Notes: generated by a model from the sequence alone, not told the origin. A DNA stretch of 64,000 nucleotides from Neptuniibacter halophilus (GCF_030295765.1 NZ_AP027292.1:682001-746000); one strand, 5' to 3'; counted from the stretch's first letter, positions 16,438 through 25,780 are shown. Translations and numbers: made by a program.

Positions 16438-17177
16438 TCGCCAGCCCGGTGATTGGCCACCGGGGTGCAGCCCAGCTCGCTCCGGAGAATACCCTGGCCG
16501 GAATTCGTATGGCCGCCGAAAGCGGCGTTAGCTGGGTTGAGCTGGATGTGACCCTGCTCGGCGATGGCACCCCGGTTCTGTGCCATGACGAGGTGCTCGA
16601 CCGCTGCAGTAATCGTCAGGGCCCTCTGGCCTTTCTCAGCGTATCGGACCTTCCCGAGCTGGATATGGGCAGTTGGTTCGCACCGCAATGGCTGAATGAA
16701 CCGATGCCGCATCTGTCGGACGCGCTGCTGCTCTGTCAGGAGCTGAATCTGGGGCTGAATCTTGAAATCAAACCTTTTGGGCTCGACCCTGAACAGGTGG
16801 CACGACGGGTCTTTGCTGAGACCGAAGTCTACTGGCAGCAACCTGAACGGCTTCTGGTCAGCAGCTTTGATGAAACGTTATTGACCCTGTACCGGGCTCT
16901 GACAGCCGATACGCAGATGGCGATGCTGTTCGATTTTCTGCCGGAGTTATGGCAGCTTAAAGCGGAAGCGCTAAACGCGGTCAGTATCCATTGTGACTGC
17001 AGCCTGATCAGCCGCGAGGAAGTTCAGCAGATTAAAACCGCCGGTTACGACCTGTACTGCTACACCTGTAACAACCCCATTCAGGCCGCAGAGCTTTTGC
17101 AATGGGGCGTCGATGGCATCTTCACCGATAACCCGCTGCTGATGAAAGACTTACTGCCTTCCCCCTGCAACGCATAA
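16434..17177 (+). CDS. ugpQ: Glycerophosphodiester phosphodiesterase
   Basis: 247 residues of the GDPD TIM-barrel family, length equal to cytoplasmic UgpQ. The catalytic and metal residues are in GHRGAAQLAPENT (residues 7-19) and WVELDVTLLGDGTPVLCHDE (about 34-53). A conserved EIKPF motif supplies another ligand. It hydrolyses glycerophosphodiesters to glycerol 3-phosphate and an alcohol. There is no signal peptide, which supports the cytoplasmic type over GlpQ. Its start overlaps the upstream glutathione transferase stop by four bases. Confidence 0.92.
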   Translation: MIASPVIGHRGAAQLAPENTLAGIRMAAESGVSWVELDVTLLGDGTPVLCHDEVLDRCSNRQGPLAFLSVSDLPELDMGSWFAPQWLNEPMPHLSDALLLCQELNLGLNLEIKPFGLDPEQVARRVFAETEVYWQQPERLLVSSFDETLLTLYRALTADTQMAMLFDFLPELWQLKAEALNAVSIHCDCSLISREEVQQIKTAGYDLYCYTCNNPIQAAELLQWGVDGIFTDNPLLMKDLLPSPCNA

Positions 17178-17203
17178 AAACCGCGCTCATCTTCCCGGCA
17201 AAC

Positions 17204-17225
17204 AAAAAAGGGAGCCGCAGCTCCC
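17204..17225 (-). terminator. Rho-independent terminator of the pirin operon
   Basis: On the minus strand, GGGAGC-TGCG-GCTCCC is followed by six T, starting 8 bases after the pirin stop. It lies between convergent genes and probably also slows transcription from ugpQ. Confidence 0.88.
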
Positions 17226-17232
17226 AATGGGG

Positions 17233-18081
17233 TTAATCTGTCAGGCGGTTGTCCCGATAGTCGGCGATTGCCTGCTCGACTTCCTGCATCGTATTCATCA
17301 CAAAGGGGCCATACTGAGCCACCGGTTCATTGATCGCTTTTCCGGCAATCACCAGCATACGGGCCGGTTCATTCGCCGCGCTGAGCTGCAGCAGGTTGCC
17401 TTCGGACAGTTCGCTGGCCGTGTGCATCGGCAAGGCCTCCTCTCCCAAACGGGCTTCCCCCTCAAACAGGTAGATAAAGGCACGGTGCTCAGCAGGCAGT
17501 GGCAGACTGATCTGCTCTCCGGCCGCCAGACTCAGGTCAAGATAGATCGCTTCGGTGGTCGAGGTTTCGACCGGCCCTCTCAGGCGCTCGCCCGCCAGCT
17601 CCACTTCACCGGCAATCATTCGGATCTCCACCCCCTCATGTCGGTAGTGGAGAATCTGCTCCGGTTCAATGTTCTGGTAATCCGCTGGCAGCATCTTTTC
17701 AGCGGCCGGCAGGTTCAGCCAGAGCTGGAACCCGCGCAGCAATCCCTGTTCCTGTTGCGGGCGTTCCTCGTGGATCACACCGCGGCCGGCACGCATCCAC
17801 TGCACGCCACCGGCTCTGAGATGACCCTCATTGCCCAGATGATCGCGATGCAGCATATGACCGTCCAGCATATAGGTTACCGTTTCAAAGCCCCGATGGG
17901 GGTGGGCCGGGAAACCGGCGATGTAGTCATCCGGATTATCCGATGAGAACGCATCCAGCATCAGAAACGGATCGATACGACTGGCCGGATTACGACCGAC
18001 GCTGCGCTTCAGTTTGACACCGGCACCGTCCAGGCTGTCTACAGCCGGGATCAGCCGACGAATCGTACGCTGTGTATGCAT
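17233..18081 (-). CDS. Pirin family protein (YhhW/YhaK-like)
   Basis: 282 residues, bicupin pirin family. Metal ligands are in the first cupin: HPHRGFETVTYML (two His), DGHMLHRDHLGNEG, and the Glu of RGVIHEERP. The C-terminal pirin domain (about 175-275) includes LPLPAEHRAFIYLFEGEARLG. Bacterial pirins can show quercetin 2,3-dioxygenase activity or bind metabolic enzymes; which applies here is unknown. The start is next to the stop of the upstream glutathionyl-hydroquinone reductase gene (shared position 18081), so they are coupled. Confidence 0.92.
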   Translation of the reverse strand: MHTQRTIRRLIPAVDSLDGAGVKLKRSVGRNPASRIDPFLMLDAFSSDNPDDYIAGFPAHPHRGFETVTYMLDGHMLHRDHLGNEGHLRAGGVQWMRAGRGVIHEERPQQEQGLLRGFQLWLNLPAAEKMLPADYQNIEPEQILHYRHEGVEIRMIAGEVELAGERLRGPVETSTTEAIYLDLSLAAGEQISLPLPAEHRAFIYLFEGEARLGEEALPMHTASELSEGNLLQLSAANEPARMLVIAGKAINEPVAQYGPFVMNTMQEVEQAIADYRDNRLTD

Positions 18082-19061
18082 TATAAAGTCTCCCGACCGT
18101 GGGCTGCGGTCAAATCAAATTCCGGGCCAACAGAGATCACACCGCTCGGGTTAATCATCTTGTGGCTGCGATAATAGTGGTGGCGGATATGGGGCATATC
18201 CACCGTTTCTGCGATGCCCGGCAACTGATAGATATCCCGCAGGTAACCGCTCAGCGCAGGGTAATCGCTGATCCGGCGCAGATCGCACTTAAAGTGAGTC
18301 ACATACACCGGGTCAAACCGGACCAGCGTGGTAAACAGACGGATATCCGCCTCGGTCAGTTTCTGTCCGGTCAGATAGCGCCGGGAACTGAGCCTCGCTT
18401 CCAGCCGGTCCAGTGCGGCAAACAAACCGCTTACCGCCTGATCATAAGCCTCCTGAGAGGTGGCAAAACCAGCCCGGTAAACGCCGTTATTCACCTCCGG
18501 GTAGATCCATTCATTCAACTCATCGATCTGCTGGCGTAAGGCCTCCGGATAGAGATCAAGCTGATGAGCACCGAGATGATCAAACGCCGTGTTCAGCATT
18601 CTGATGATCTCTGAAGATTCATTACTCACAATGCACTGGCGTTGTTTATCCCAGAGCACCGGTACCGTTACCCGTCCGGTGTAATCGGCACTGTCCCGGC
18701 TATAGATCTGATGCAGGTACTCTGCCGCAAACAGGCTGTCTGCCGTGGTATTGGCAAAATCATCAGTAAAACTCCAGCCCTGCTCCAGCATCAGGGGATG
18801 TACCACATCCACACTGATCATCTGCTCCAGCCCTTTCAGCTTACGCACGATCAACGTGCGGTGTGCCCAGGGGCAGGCCAGAGAGACATACAGATGGTAG
18901 CGTCCCGGCTCCGCCTGAAAACCACCCTCACCTGTGGGGCCGGCACTGCCATCTGCGGTGATCCAGTGTCTGAACTGCGATTCACTGCGCACAAACTCGC
19001 CTTTATGTTTACCTGTGTCGTACCACTGATCGTGCCACTGACCTTCGATTAACAATCCCAT
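18081..19061 (-). CDS. yqjG: Glutathionyl-hydroquinone reductase (YqjG/ECM4 family)
   Basis: 326 residues, the length of Xi-class glutathione transferases. The N-terminal thioredoxin fold holds the catalytic cysteine in LACPWAHRTLIVRKLKG (about residue 61). The conserved VPVLWDKQRQCIVSNESSEI and the helical-domain segment LNEWIYPEVNNGVYRAGFA are clear. The enzyme removes glutathione from glutathionyl-hydroquinones and thereby recycles quinones. Pirin overlaps downstream and azoreductase lies 28 bases upstream, forming a quinone-handling cluster on one strand. Confidence 0.94.
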   Translation of the reverse strand: MGLLIEGQWHDQWYDTGKHKGEFVRSESQFRHWITADGSAGPTGEGGFQAEPGRYHLYVSLACPWAHRTLIVRKLKGLEQMISVDVVHPLMLEQGWSFTDDFANTTADSLFAAEYLHQIYSRDSADYTGRVTVPVLWDKQRQCIVSNESSEIIRMLNTAFDHLGAHQLDLYPEALRQQIDELNEWIYPEVNNGVYRAGFATSQEAYDQAVSGLFAALDRLEARLSSRRYLTGQKLTEADIRLFTTLVRFDPVYVTHFKCDLRRISDYPALSGYLRDIYQLPGIAETVDMPHIRHHYYRSHKMINPSGVISVGPEFDLTAAHGRETL

Positions 19062-19089
19062 CTTATGCTCCCTGTCATCACCTGTGGTT

Positions 19090-19686
19090 TTAGTGCAAAC
19101 CTGCGATCTGCTGATTAGCCTGCTGCAGTGACCGCTCTGCCAGATCGCCCATGTTCAGTCCTTCGGCGTAGACCACTTCGACACTGCTCAGACCGATCAG
19201 TCCGAGGAACTGTTTTACGAACGGCACCTGAAAATCCTGACCGGCATCACGATACAGTCCGCCACGGGTCGCCAGCAGATAAACCGGCTTATCTTCGAGC
19301 AGACCTACCGGGCCGGTTTCGGTGTATTTAAACGTGACGCCGGCACGGGCTAACAGGTCAAAGTAGGCTTTCATCTGAGTCGGTACGCCAAAGTTATACA
19401 TAGGTACGCCGATCACGACCTCATCTGCCTGCTTCAGCTCTTCCAGCAACTGATCAGCCCGGGCAATAATCGCCTGCTGTTCGGCATTGCGCTCTTCAGC
19501 AGGGGTCATCATTGCAGCCACTGCATTGCCATCCAGATGCGGAAGATTCTCAGCGACCAGATCGCGGACCTGTACCTGACCATCCGGGTTTCTGGCCTGC
19601 CACTGTTTGATAAACGCATTCGCCAGTTGGCTGGACTGCCCCTCATCGCCGAAAATACTAGTTTTGATATGCAGTAATGTTGTCAT
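19090..19686 (-). CDS. azoR: FMN-dependent NADH-azoreductase
   Basis: 198 residues with a flavodoxin-like fold. It opens TTLLHIKTSIFGDEGQSS, the phosphate-binding region for FMN, and later has IGVPMYNFGVPTQMKAYFD and LATRGGLYRD. AzoR reduces quinones and azo compounds with NADH. The frame is open 23 codons further upstream, but ATG at 19686 matches the family N-terminus and has AGGGG 8 bases before it. Divergent from a LysR gene that probably controls it. Confidence 0.94.
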   Translation of the reverse strand: MTTLLHIKTSIFGDEGQSSQLANAFIKQWQARNPDGQVQVRDLVAENLPHLDGNAVAAMMTPAEERNAEQQAIIARADQLLEELKQADEVVIGVPMYNFGVPTQMKAYFDLLARAGVTFKYTETGPVGLLEDKPVYLLATRGGLYRDAGQDFQVPFVKQFLGLIGLSSVEVVYAEGLNMGDLAERSLQQANQQIAGLH

Positions 19687-19747
19687 CGTCTTTACCCCTG
19701 TGAATATTTCTGTGAGTGCTCGCTGAATCGATGAAACCATTTTTATA

Positions 19748-19764
19748 TTTATCAAAAAGATAAA
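19748..19764. promoter_or_regulatory. Candidate LysR operator between azoR and the divergent LysR gene
   Basis: Perfect inverted repeat TTTATC-AAAAA-GATAAA, fitting T-N11-A symmetry, 45 bases upstream of the LysR start and 62 bases from the azoR start, inside strongly AT-rich DNA. Confidence 0.5.
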
Positions 19765-19808
19765 AAACAGCTAAAATTAGCTCAATTTAATCGAAAAATT
19801 AGATATAT

Positions 19809-20723
19809 ATGCCTCAAGTCAGCCTTGAACAGTGGCAAACCCTGATCACGGTAGTGGATCAGGGCGGCTATGCCGCCGCCGCAGAAGCGATGAATAAAAG
19901 CCAGTCATCCATCAGTTATGCGATTCAGAAACTGGAAACCAGTCTCGAAATCCGCGTGTTCCGGGTTGAGGGCAGGAAAGCCGTACTCACCACGGCAGGC
20001 AATGCCCTCTACCGCCGGGCCAAAGTACTGCTGGAGGAAGCGGCGCAGATGGAGGGGCTGGCCGGACAATATGCTGAAGGCTGGGAGCCGGAGATTCGCA
20101 TTGCCATGGATACGCTGTTCCCGGCCTGGCTGATGCTGGAGGTCATTGATCAGTTCGTTCAGCAACGCCCCCTGACCCGTATTTCACTGCAGGAAACCGT
20201 GCTCAGCGGAACCGATGAAGCCTTACTGCACAACGCCGCCGATCTGGTGATCGGTGCCCGGGTCCCGCCGGGTTTTCTCGGTGACCCGCTGCTGGGCATT
20301 GAGTTTATTGCCGTTGCCAGCCCCAGCCATCCGCTACACCAGTTGCAAAGGCCACTGGATTATCAGGACCTGCGTCTGCATCGGCAGTTGGTGGTCAGGG
20401 ATTCAGGCAGCCGTGGGGTGGATTCCGGCTGGCTCGGCGCCGATCAGCGTCTGACGCTGAGTCATATTGGCACCTCAATAGAAGCTGCCTGTCGCGGTCT
20501 TGGCTACGCCTGGTATCCGACCCTGAAAATCAGGAAAGAGCTCGACAGTGGTGAACTCAAGCCGCTGACCCTTGCGGTTGGCAACAAGCGTCGGCTCGAA
20601 CTCTGCCTGATCTATTCTCAGGGGAATTACGCCGGCCCGGCCACACGGCTGTTTGGAGAACTGCTGCAGAAACGCCTGCAGCAATGTACGCCGGAGCAGG
20701 TTCAATCGGCCCCGCTCAGGTAA
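19809..20723 (+). CDS. LysR-family transcriptional regulator
   Basis: 304 residues. The helix-turn-helix (about 5-65) reads LITVVDQGGYAAAAEAMNKS and QSSISYAIQKLETSLEIRVF; the effector domain (about 90-290) has VASPSHPLH and GLGYAWYPTLKI. Divergent from azoR with a palindrome between, so control of the azoR-yqjG-pirin group is likely, presumably in response to quinone or electrophile stress (inference). The C-terminal codons overlap the last 22 bases of the convergent GGDEF-EAL gene. Confidence 0.9.
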   Translation: MPQVSLEQWQTLITVVDQGGYAAAAEAMNKSQSSISYAIQKLETSLEIRVFRVEGRKAVLTTAGNALYRRAKVLLEEAAQMEGLAGQYAEGWEPEIRIAMDTLFPAWLMLEVIDQFVQQRPLTRISLQETVLSGTDEALLHNAADLVIGARVPPGFLGDPLLGIEFIAVASPSHPLHQLQRPLDYQDLRLHRQLVVRDSGSRGVDSGWLGADQRLTLSHIGTSIEAACRGLGYAWYPTLKIRKELDSGELKPLTLAVGNKRRLELCLIYSQGNYAGPATRLFGELLQKRLQQCTPEQVQSAPLR

Positions 20724-23137
20724 ACCGGTTTCAGTTGATCGGCCGGTTTCGGACGCTCAATATAGAACCCCTGAAACACATGGCAGCCAACCTGATGGGC
20801 CAGCTCCAGTTGCTTGCGCGATTCAATACCTTCCGCCACCACCGTCAGTTCATAGGCCCGGGCGATCTGAGTAACGGCCTCAATAATTGACTGACTCTTG
20901 CTCTGGGTGCCGAGTTCGGAGATGAAGGAACGATCAATTTTCACAATATCAATCGGCAGATCCTTGAGGTAACTGAGGGATGAATAACCGGTACCAAAAT
21001 CATCCAGCGCGATGCTGATCCCCAGCTCCCGGATCATCTCCAGACGGCTGATGGCAAATTCAATGTTCTCTACCGCTACCGACTCAGTTATCTCCAGACA
21101 GAAATCCTCTAACCCGGCACCACTCTCGGTTATCACCCGTTCCAGCGTCGAAATCATGTCTGACTGGTAGAACTGTAACGGGCAGATGTTAACCGCCACA
21201 TGCCAGTGCGGTTGCCAGTAGCCACTCGTTTTCCAGCGCTGGATCTGATGCCCGCACTCACCCAGCAACCAGTTACTCACCTCAATGATTTTACCGCTGA
21301 CCTCAAGGCTGGGGATAAACTCAGACGGCGAGACAATCCCACGCTCAGGATGTTGCCAGCGGATCAGCGCTTCAAAACCACAGATCTGGTGCTGTGAATC
21401 GATCAGCGGCTGATAATGCACACAGAACTCCTGACGCTGCAGGGCCTGATGCAACTGGTTTTCCATACTCCGCTGTTCTTCTACGGCACGGGACATCGCC
21501 TGATGGTAAAAAGCAAAACAATTACGGCCATTCTCTTTAGCGTGGTACATGGCGGTATCAGCAAAACGCATCAGGTCGTCGACGCCTTTCTCCACCATCG
21601 GGAACAAGACCACGCCGATACTGGCCCCGATACGCAACTGATGCTGTTTAATCTGAATCGGCTCCGAAAGCGCTTTAAGCAGCTTTTCACATACCGTTTC
21701 CACATCCCGGGTGACATTCTGCAGCTTTTTTTCGAACCGCTGCAGCAAAATAACAAACTCATCCCCCCCGAGCCGGGCGACCGTATCGGTTTCCCGGACC
21801 TCCGCCTGCAACATCTCAGCAACCCGCTTCAGCAACAGATCACCGATACCGTGGCCAAGGGAGTCATTAATGGTCTTGAAATGGTCCAGATCGATAAACA
21901 ACAGCGCCCCGCACTCCCCGGTGCGCTTACTGCCAGACAACGCCTGAGTCAGACGATCGTTCAGCAGTGCCCGGTTGGGTAATCCGGTCAGGCTGTCATG
22001 GTTAGCAATATGACTGATATGCGCCTGTACCATCTTCTGTTCGGAAATATCCGTGGCTACAAACAGAATCACTGGCTCTGAGAAGTATTCGAAGGGCACC
22101 GCCTGCAGGCTGAAATGCAGGGTTTTACTCTCTGGCTGAGTCCAGCGGAAATCGGTGATTTCCGTTTCAAGCTGATTCACCTCAACACTGCGCCGGATCG
22201 AATCCAGTTCATAAACCTCATCCAGATGCGAATGGAACTGAAACAGGCTCCGGCCGCAGAGTTGGTCTGCATCCGTCGAATAAAATTCCTCAAACTTCTG
22301 ATTACAGAAGATCAGCTCGCCCTCCTGATTCAGGGCCATGATCAGTTGCGGTACCTGATTGATCAGTTGAGTCAGGCGGTTTTCGCTGCTCTCCAGTGCC
22401 CGCCGACTGTCCAGATTGGTCTGTAAAAGCTGTTGCACCGTCGTTACAAACTGATTGCCGGAATCACACAGTTGCCCCAGCTCACTGTGACGATGGGATT
22501 CAGGTACCGTGAGGCGGGATACCCGGTCTTTAGTGGGATCCAGATCCGAAAACTGCTGAGCCAGACGGGCCAGAGGCCGGGTCAGTACATAATTAAAAAT
22601 TGCCAGCAGAAACACAGCCAGCAGGATATTGCGCACCACCCCCGAGAGCAGGATCGCCTGCGCCCGGGCATAGAAGGACTGCAATGCCAGATCCTGATCA
22701 ACCACCACCAGCAGTTGCCCGGGTTCGATATTGGCATATTCAGGCGCTTTCAGATCCAGCAGATACTGCTTCTCCTCTGCTGAGAACAGTTGCGTCAACC
22801 AGCGGGTCTGGGTCGGCTGCGTTTCAACCGCGGTTTCGGCCAGCGTTTCACCCAGTTCATCGGCAATCCGGGCCTGCTTAATAAAGGCATACTGCATCAG
22901 ACCGGAGACCACCTCCTGAGCCAGCGCCTGGTCGAGAGTATGCACTGCGCGGGTTGCCGGAGGCTTACTGGCGTTAAGGATTTTTTCGATGGTCTGGTCC
23001 AGTTGATCATCCTGATCATAGAAATCTTCCAGCACCTGGACAGAACTGAGCACGACACCTATGGCAAAGGCGATAACAACGGTGTATTTCGCTAACCTCA
23101 GCGCTAATCGCTGGGAAAGGTTAAATGATTTAGACAT
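20702..23137 (-). CDS. Membrane PAS-GGDEF-EAL c-di-GMP signalling protein
   Basis: 811 residues. Two membrane helices (about 16-36 and 170-190) enclose a periplasmic sensor region; a HAMP-like linker, a PAS domain (about 255-375), a GGDEF domain (about 390-550) and an EAL domain (about 560-805) follow. The cyclase signature is intact as RLGGDEFVILL, and the phosphodiesterase has the EAL motif in GFEALIRWQHP plus ALDDFGTGYSSLSYL and KIDRSFI. Both activities are therefore possible; which dominates cannot be read from sequence. It is monocistronic with a 220-base upstream gap where I see no clear operator. Confidence 0.93.
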   Translation of the reverse strand: MSKSFNLSQRLALRLAKYTVVIAFAIGVVLSSVQVLEDFYDQDDQLDQTIEKILNASKPPATRAVHTLDQALAQEVVSGLMQYAFIKQARIADELGETLAETAVETQPTQTRWLTQLFSAEEKQYLLDLKAPEYANIEPGQLLVVVDQDLALQSFYARAQAILLSGVVRNILLAVFLLAIFNYVLTRPLARLAQQFSDLDPTKDRVSRLTVPESHRHSELGQLCDSGNQFVTTVQQLLQTNLDSRRALESSENRLTQLINQVPQLIMALNQEGELIFCNQKFEEFYSTDADQLCGRSLFQFHSHLDEVYELDSIRRSVEVNQLETEITDFRWTQPESKTLHFSLQAVPFEYFSEPVILFVATDISEQKMVQAHISHIANHDSLTGLPNRALLNDRLTQALSGSKRTGECGALLFIDLDHFKTINDSLGHGIGDLLLKRVAEMLQAEVRETDTVARLGGDEFVILLQRFEKKLQNVTRDVETVCEKLLKALSEPIQIKQHQLRIGASIGVVLFPMVEKGVDDLMRFADTAMYHAKENGRNCFAFYHQAMSRAVEEQRSMENQLHQALQRQEFCVHYQPLIDSQHQICGFEALIRWQHPERGIVSPSEFIPSLEVSGKIIEVSNWLLGECGHQIQRWKTSGYWQPHWHVAVNICPLQFYQSDMISTLERVITESGAGLEDFCLEITESVAVENIEFAISRLEMIRELGISIALDDFGTGYSSLSYLKDLPIDIVKIDRSFISELGTQSKSQSIIEAVTQIARAYELTVVAEGIESRKQLELAHQVGCHVFQGFYIERPKPADQLKPVYLSGAD

Positions 23138-23359
23138 CAGATCGTTACACGCCCCCCCGACGCAGAATCCAGCGCTACCCAGTTAACAACGGACACTTCG
23201 CCCCTGACTCAGTCCCTGATTACAATCGGCAGCAGAGCGTAAACCTGAAGCAAGGTGCAGAGACAGTCACCTTCCAGTTTGTAATCAATAACTAATGTTT
23301 AGCACAAAACCCTGAAGATTAAATCCGACTTTGTCTCAGTTCAGAGCGGGCTGTCCGGC

Positions 23360-24202
23360 TCAAACCTCTATATTGAACTGCAGTAACTGCCTGGGTAATA
23401 CTTCATCCAGATGATCTATCTGCTCATCATTCAGCTCTATCAGGTGACACTGATGCTGCTTCAGCAACTCACGGATACGCATTTTGACAGGTAACTCTTT
23501 TGCCGCCTGCTCCCCGACATACTGAATATAAAGTTGCTGGCGCGGCAGGTAAAAATCCGCAAACAGAGGTTCATTGAACGGCAACTGGCGCTTGTAGGCG
23601 TGCATCAGTCCGTTGAGATAGAGCCAGTTATCCAGTTTTCGCTCTGCCCCGTTCGCCACCCGATGGCCATCGCAACAGCAGAGCTCATCACCCCCTACGC
23701 CCTGATGCAGCTCCCCGGCCCGGTGCTTCAACAGCGGATCATCCAGCACCCCGGCCGGCCAGAGAATATAGGGCACGCCCGTCGTCGGGTTCTCCCGCTG
23801 ACTGCCTCCGGCCGTTTCACCCAGCGCGGTCAGCACCCAGCCACGTTTCGCCGCCAGCACCCATCCCAGTTCGAGCAGCAACTGGTCAGTTGTTTTCCGG
23901 CTCATTGCCAGTTGTTTACCCAGTTGCCCGGAACTGATCATATGCAAGTCGGGGCTGGTCAGCGCTTTATGCTCAATCACTCTGCCCGGCCAGATAATGT
24001 AGCGGCCAAACTTGGGGCTTTCGCGGTAACTGCCCCCTTCAAACTCGCCCTTGGCCGTCAGACTCCAACTGTCTTCTCGACGGCAGATCCAGCCCAGCGC
24101 TTCCAGCTCAGCGAACATCTGCTTAGTGGTTTTACTCAACGCTTTGGCCAGCGCGGAGGTGGATAACGCAGAGGGGGTCTCAGACATCCGGGTCAGATCC
24201 AT
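23360..24202 (-). CDS. Unrecognised protein with a duplicated winged-helix-like domain and a nuclease-like C-terminus
   Basis: 280 residues, no family name I can give with confidence. Two consecutive modules of about 65 residues align by eye: the first has SALAKALSKTTKQMFAELEA, GWICRRED, then GGSYRESPKFGRYIIWPGRV; the second has GQLGKQLAMSRKTTDQLLLE, GWVLAAKRG, then GGSQRENPTTGVPYILWPAGV. Each looks like a small DNA-binding winged helix. The C-terminal part (about 195-280) reads GAERKLDNWLYLNGLMHAYK, then LFADFYLPRQQLYIQYVGEQ, which recalls the DFYLP...YIEYxG core of PD-(D/E)XK nucleases, but the expected Glu is Gln (codon 23522-23524). Start may be M1 or M6. Stands alone between unrelated genes. 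Confidence 0.8.
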   Translation of the reverse strand: MDLTRMSETPSALSTSALAKALSKTTKQMFAELEALGWICRREDSWSLTAKGEFEGGSYRESPKFGRYIIWPGRVIEHKALTSPDLHMISSGQLGKQLAMSRKTTDQLLLELGWVLAAKRGWVLTALGETAGGSQRENPTTGVPYILWPAGVLDDPLLKHRAGELHQGVGGDELCCCDGHRVANGAERKLDNWLYLNGLMHAYKRQLPFNEPLFADFYLPRQQLYIQYVGEQAAKELPVKMRIRELLKQHQCHLIELNDEQIDHLDEVLPRQLLQFNIEV

Positions 24203-24358
24203 TAAATTAAACAGGTTTTAGCATAATCAAACTACCGGAACGGGAAAAGCATTTCACTGAGAAAAGAGGCCCGCCCATCCCGCTATGAAAGCAGCGCTGT
24301 ACTTCCCTTTAACCTGCGATCCACGTATATATAACCAGACCAGACTCAGGGGGCAGTG

Positions 24359-25372
24359 ATGAGCAAAAAGATTCTTCTTATCTATACCGGTGGCACCATT
24401 GGCATGCAGGCCTCCGATCGGGGCTACGTCCCCTGCACCGGGTTTGAACAACTGATCCGGGACCGGCTTGCCCACTCCCGGCACGGCACCCTGCCGGAGT
24501 TTGATCTGCTGACCCTGCACCCTTTGATCGACAGTGCCAACCTGAACCCCGGCCACTGGAACAAGATCGCCGGTCAGATCATCAGCCAGTATGCTGAGTA
24601 TGACGGTTTTATCGTCCTCCACGGTACGGATACCATGGCTTACAGCGCTTCCATGCTCTCCTATATGCTGCAGGGGCTTGATAAACCGGTGATCTTTACC
24701 GGTTCTCAGATTCCGTTGTCTGAGCTACGCAACGATGCGCTGGATAACCTGATCAGCACCCTGCAACTGGCCGCGTTTCATCCACTGCCTGAGGTTTGCC
24801 TCTATTTCAATGGCCGGCTGTTGCGGGGCAATCGCAGCAGTAAAGTCAAAGCCACCGGTCTGGATGCGTTCGACAGCCCCAACTTTCCCTGGATGGGTCA
24901 GGTCGGAATCCATATTGAACTCCATGAACGGTTACTGCTACCCCCAGGAGAACAGGCGTTCTGTAACCCGGAATTTGATCCTCGTGCAGTCAGCATCCTG
25001 CCGATCTATCCGGGCATCAGCGCTGAAACCACCCATGCCATCTGCTCAACAGCGGGGCTGCGTGCCGTGATTCTGCGCAGCTACGGTGTCGGTAACCTGC
25101 CCGATCAGGACCCGGGCTTTATTCAGGCCCTGCAAGCCGCAGCGGCCAAAGGGCTGATTATGGTCAATATCAGTCAGTGCCTGCAGGCCGAAGTGGCTCA
25201 GGGTCACTATGCCTGCAGTGCTGTGTTAAATGATATGGGTGTGATTTCCGGCCAGGAAATGACGCAGGAAGCGGCATTTACCAAACTTCACTTTCTCCTT
25301 GCGGGCTGTGACGACAATAGCCTCGTCCAACAGCAGTTCAGCACTCCCCTGGCCGGAGAGGTCGATGAATAG
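24359..25372 (+). CDS. ansA: Type I (cytoplasmic) L-asparaginase
   Basis: 337 residues without a signal peptide, the size of AnsA. The first catalytic Thr is in IYTGGTIGMQ (near residue 13) and the second motif is VLHGTDTMAYSASML (near 87-101). It hydrolyses asparagine to aspartate and ammonia in the cytoplasm. Start chosen at ATG 24359, with AGGGGG 5 bases upstream; a GTG one codon earlier is the alternative. It is convergent with the PhnA-like gene, with 3 bases between the stops. Confidence 0.93.
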   Translation: MSKKILLIYTGGTIGMQASDRGYVPCTGFEQLIRDRLAHSRHGTLPEFDLLTLHPLIDSANLNPGHWNKIAGQIISQYAEYDGFIVLHGTDTMAYSASMLSYMLQGLDKPVIFTGSQIPLSELRNDALDNLISTLQLAAFHPLPEVCLYFNGRLLRGNRSSKVKATGLDAFDSPNFPWMGQVGIHIELHERLLLPPGEQAFCNPEFDPRAVSILPIYPGISAETTHAICSTAGLRAVILRSYGVGNLPDQDPGFIQALQAAAAKGLIMVNISQCLQAEVAQGHYACSAVLNDMGVISGQEMTQEAAFTKLHFLLAGCDDNSLVQQQFSTPLAGEVDE

Positions 25373-25375
25373 GGA

Positions 25376-25780
25376 TCAGTCCAGCTCGACCTGATCCAGC
25401 CAGGCCTGGTCTTCCGCTTCCAGATAGACCTGTTCCTGCAGTTCTACTGCCCAGCGTTCCTGCTCTGCGATCTTGGCCAGCATCGCCAGCGCCATGACCT
25501 TAACCGCCGGTACCGTACTCCAGACTGAGCCATTCAGGCAGCGCCAGTAGTTCGGATCACGGCGTTTGGGCCGTTCAATCTGCTCACGACAGTTGTCACA
25601 GATCATAATGCAATGGTCCAGATCCGGCTCAGCGGGAACCGGCGGCACCTCAAATATACCCAGCCCTACCCCCTGCGCATCACATAACTCACAGTGAGAA
25701 CTGCAGCGTCGCACCAGATCCTTACCAAACAGCGACAGACCATGGTGCCGCTCCTGATGTCGATCATGTCCTCGGGACAT
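25376..25780 (-). CDS. PhnA-like zinc-ribbon protein
   Basis: 134 residues. It matches the N-terminal part of the longer PhnA-family proteins: CELCDAQG near residue 33, LGIFEVPPVPAEPDLDHC, ICDNCREQIE, and DPNYWRCLNGSVWSTVPAVKVMA. Two CxxC pairs suggest a zinc site. The usual C-terminal PhnA domain with KDSNGN-type sequence is absent, so this is a short form. The frame is open further upstream, but ATG at 25780 has GGAGAG before it and begins the conserved region. The phosphonate label of this family is historical and no phosphonate genes are nearby. Confidence 0.82.
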   Translation of the reverse strand: MSRGHDRHQERHHGLSLFGKDLVRRCSSHCELCDAQGVGLGIFEVPPVPAEPDLDHCIMICDNCREQIERPKRRDPNYWRCLNGSVWSTVPAVKVMALAMLAKIAEQERWAVELQEQVYLEAEDQAWLDQVELD

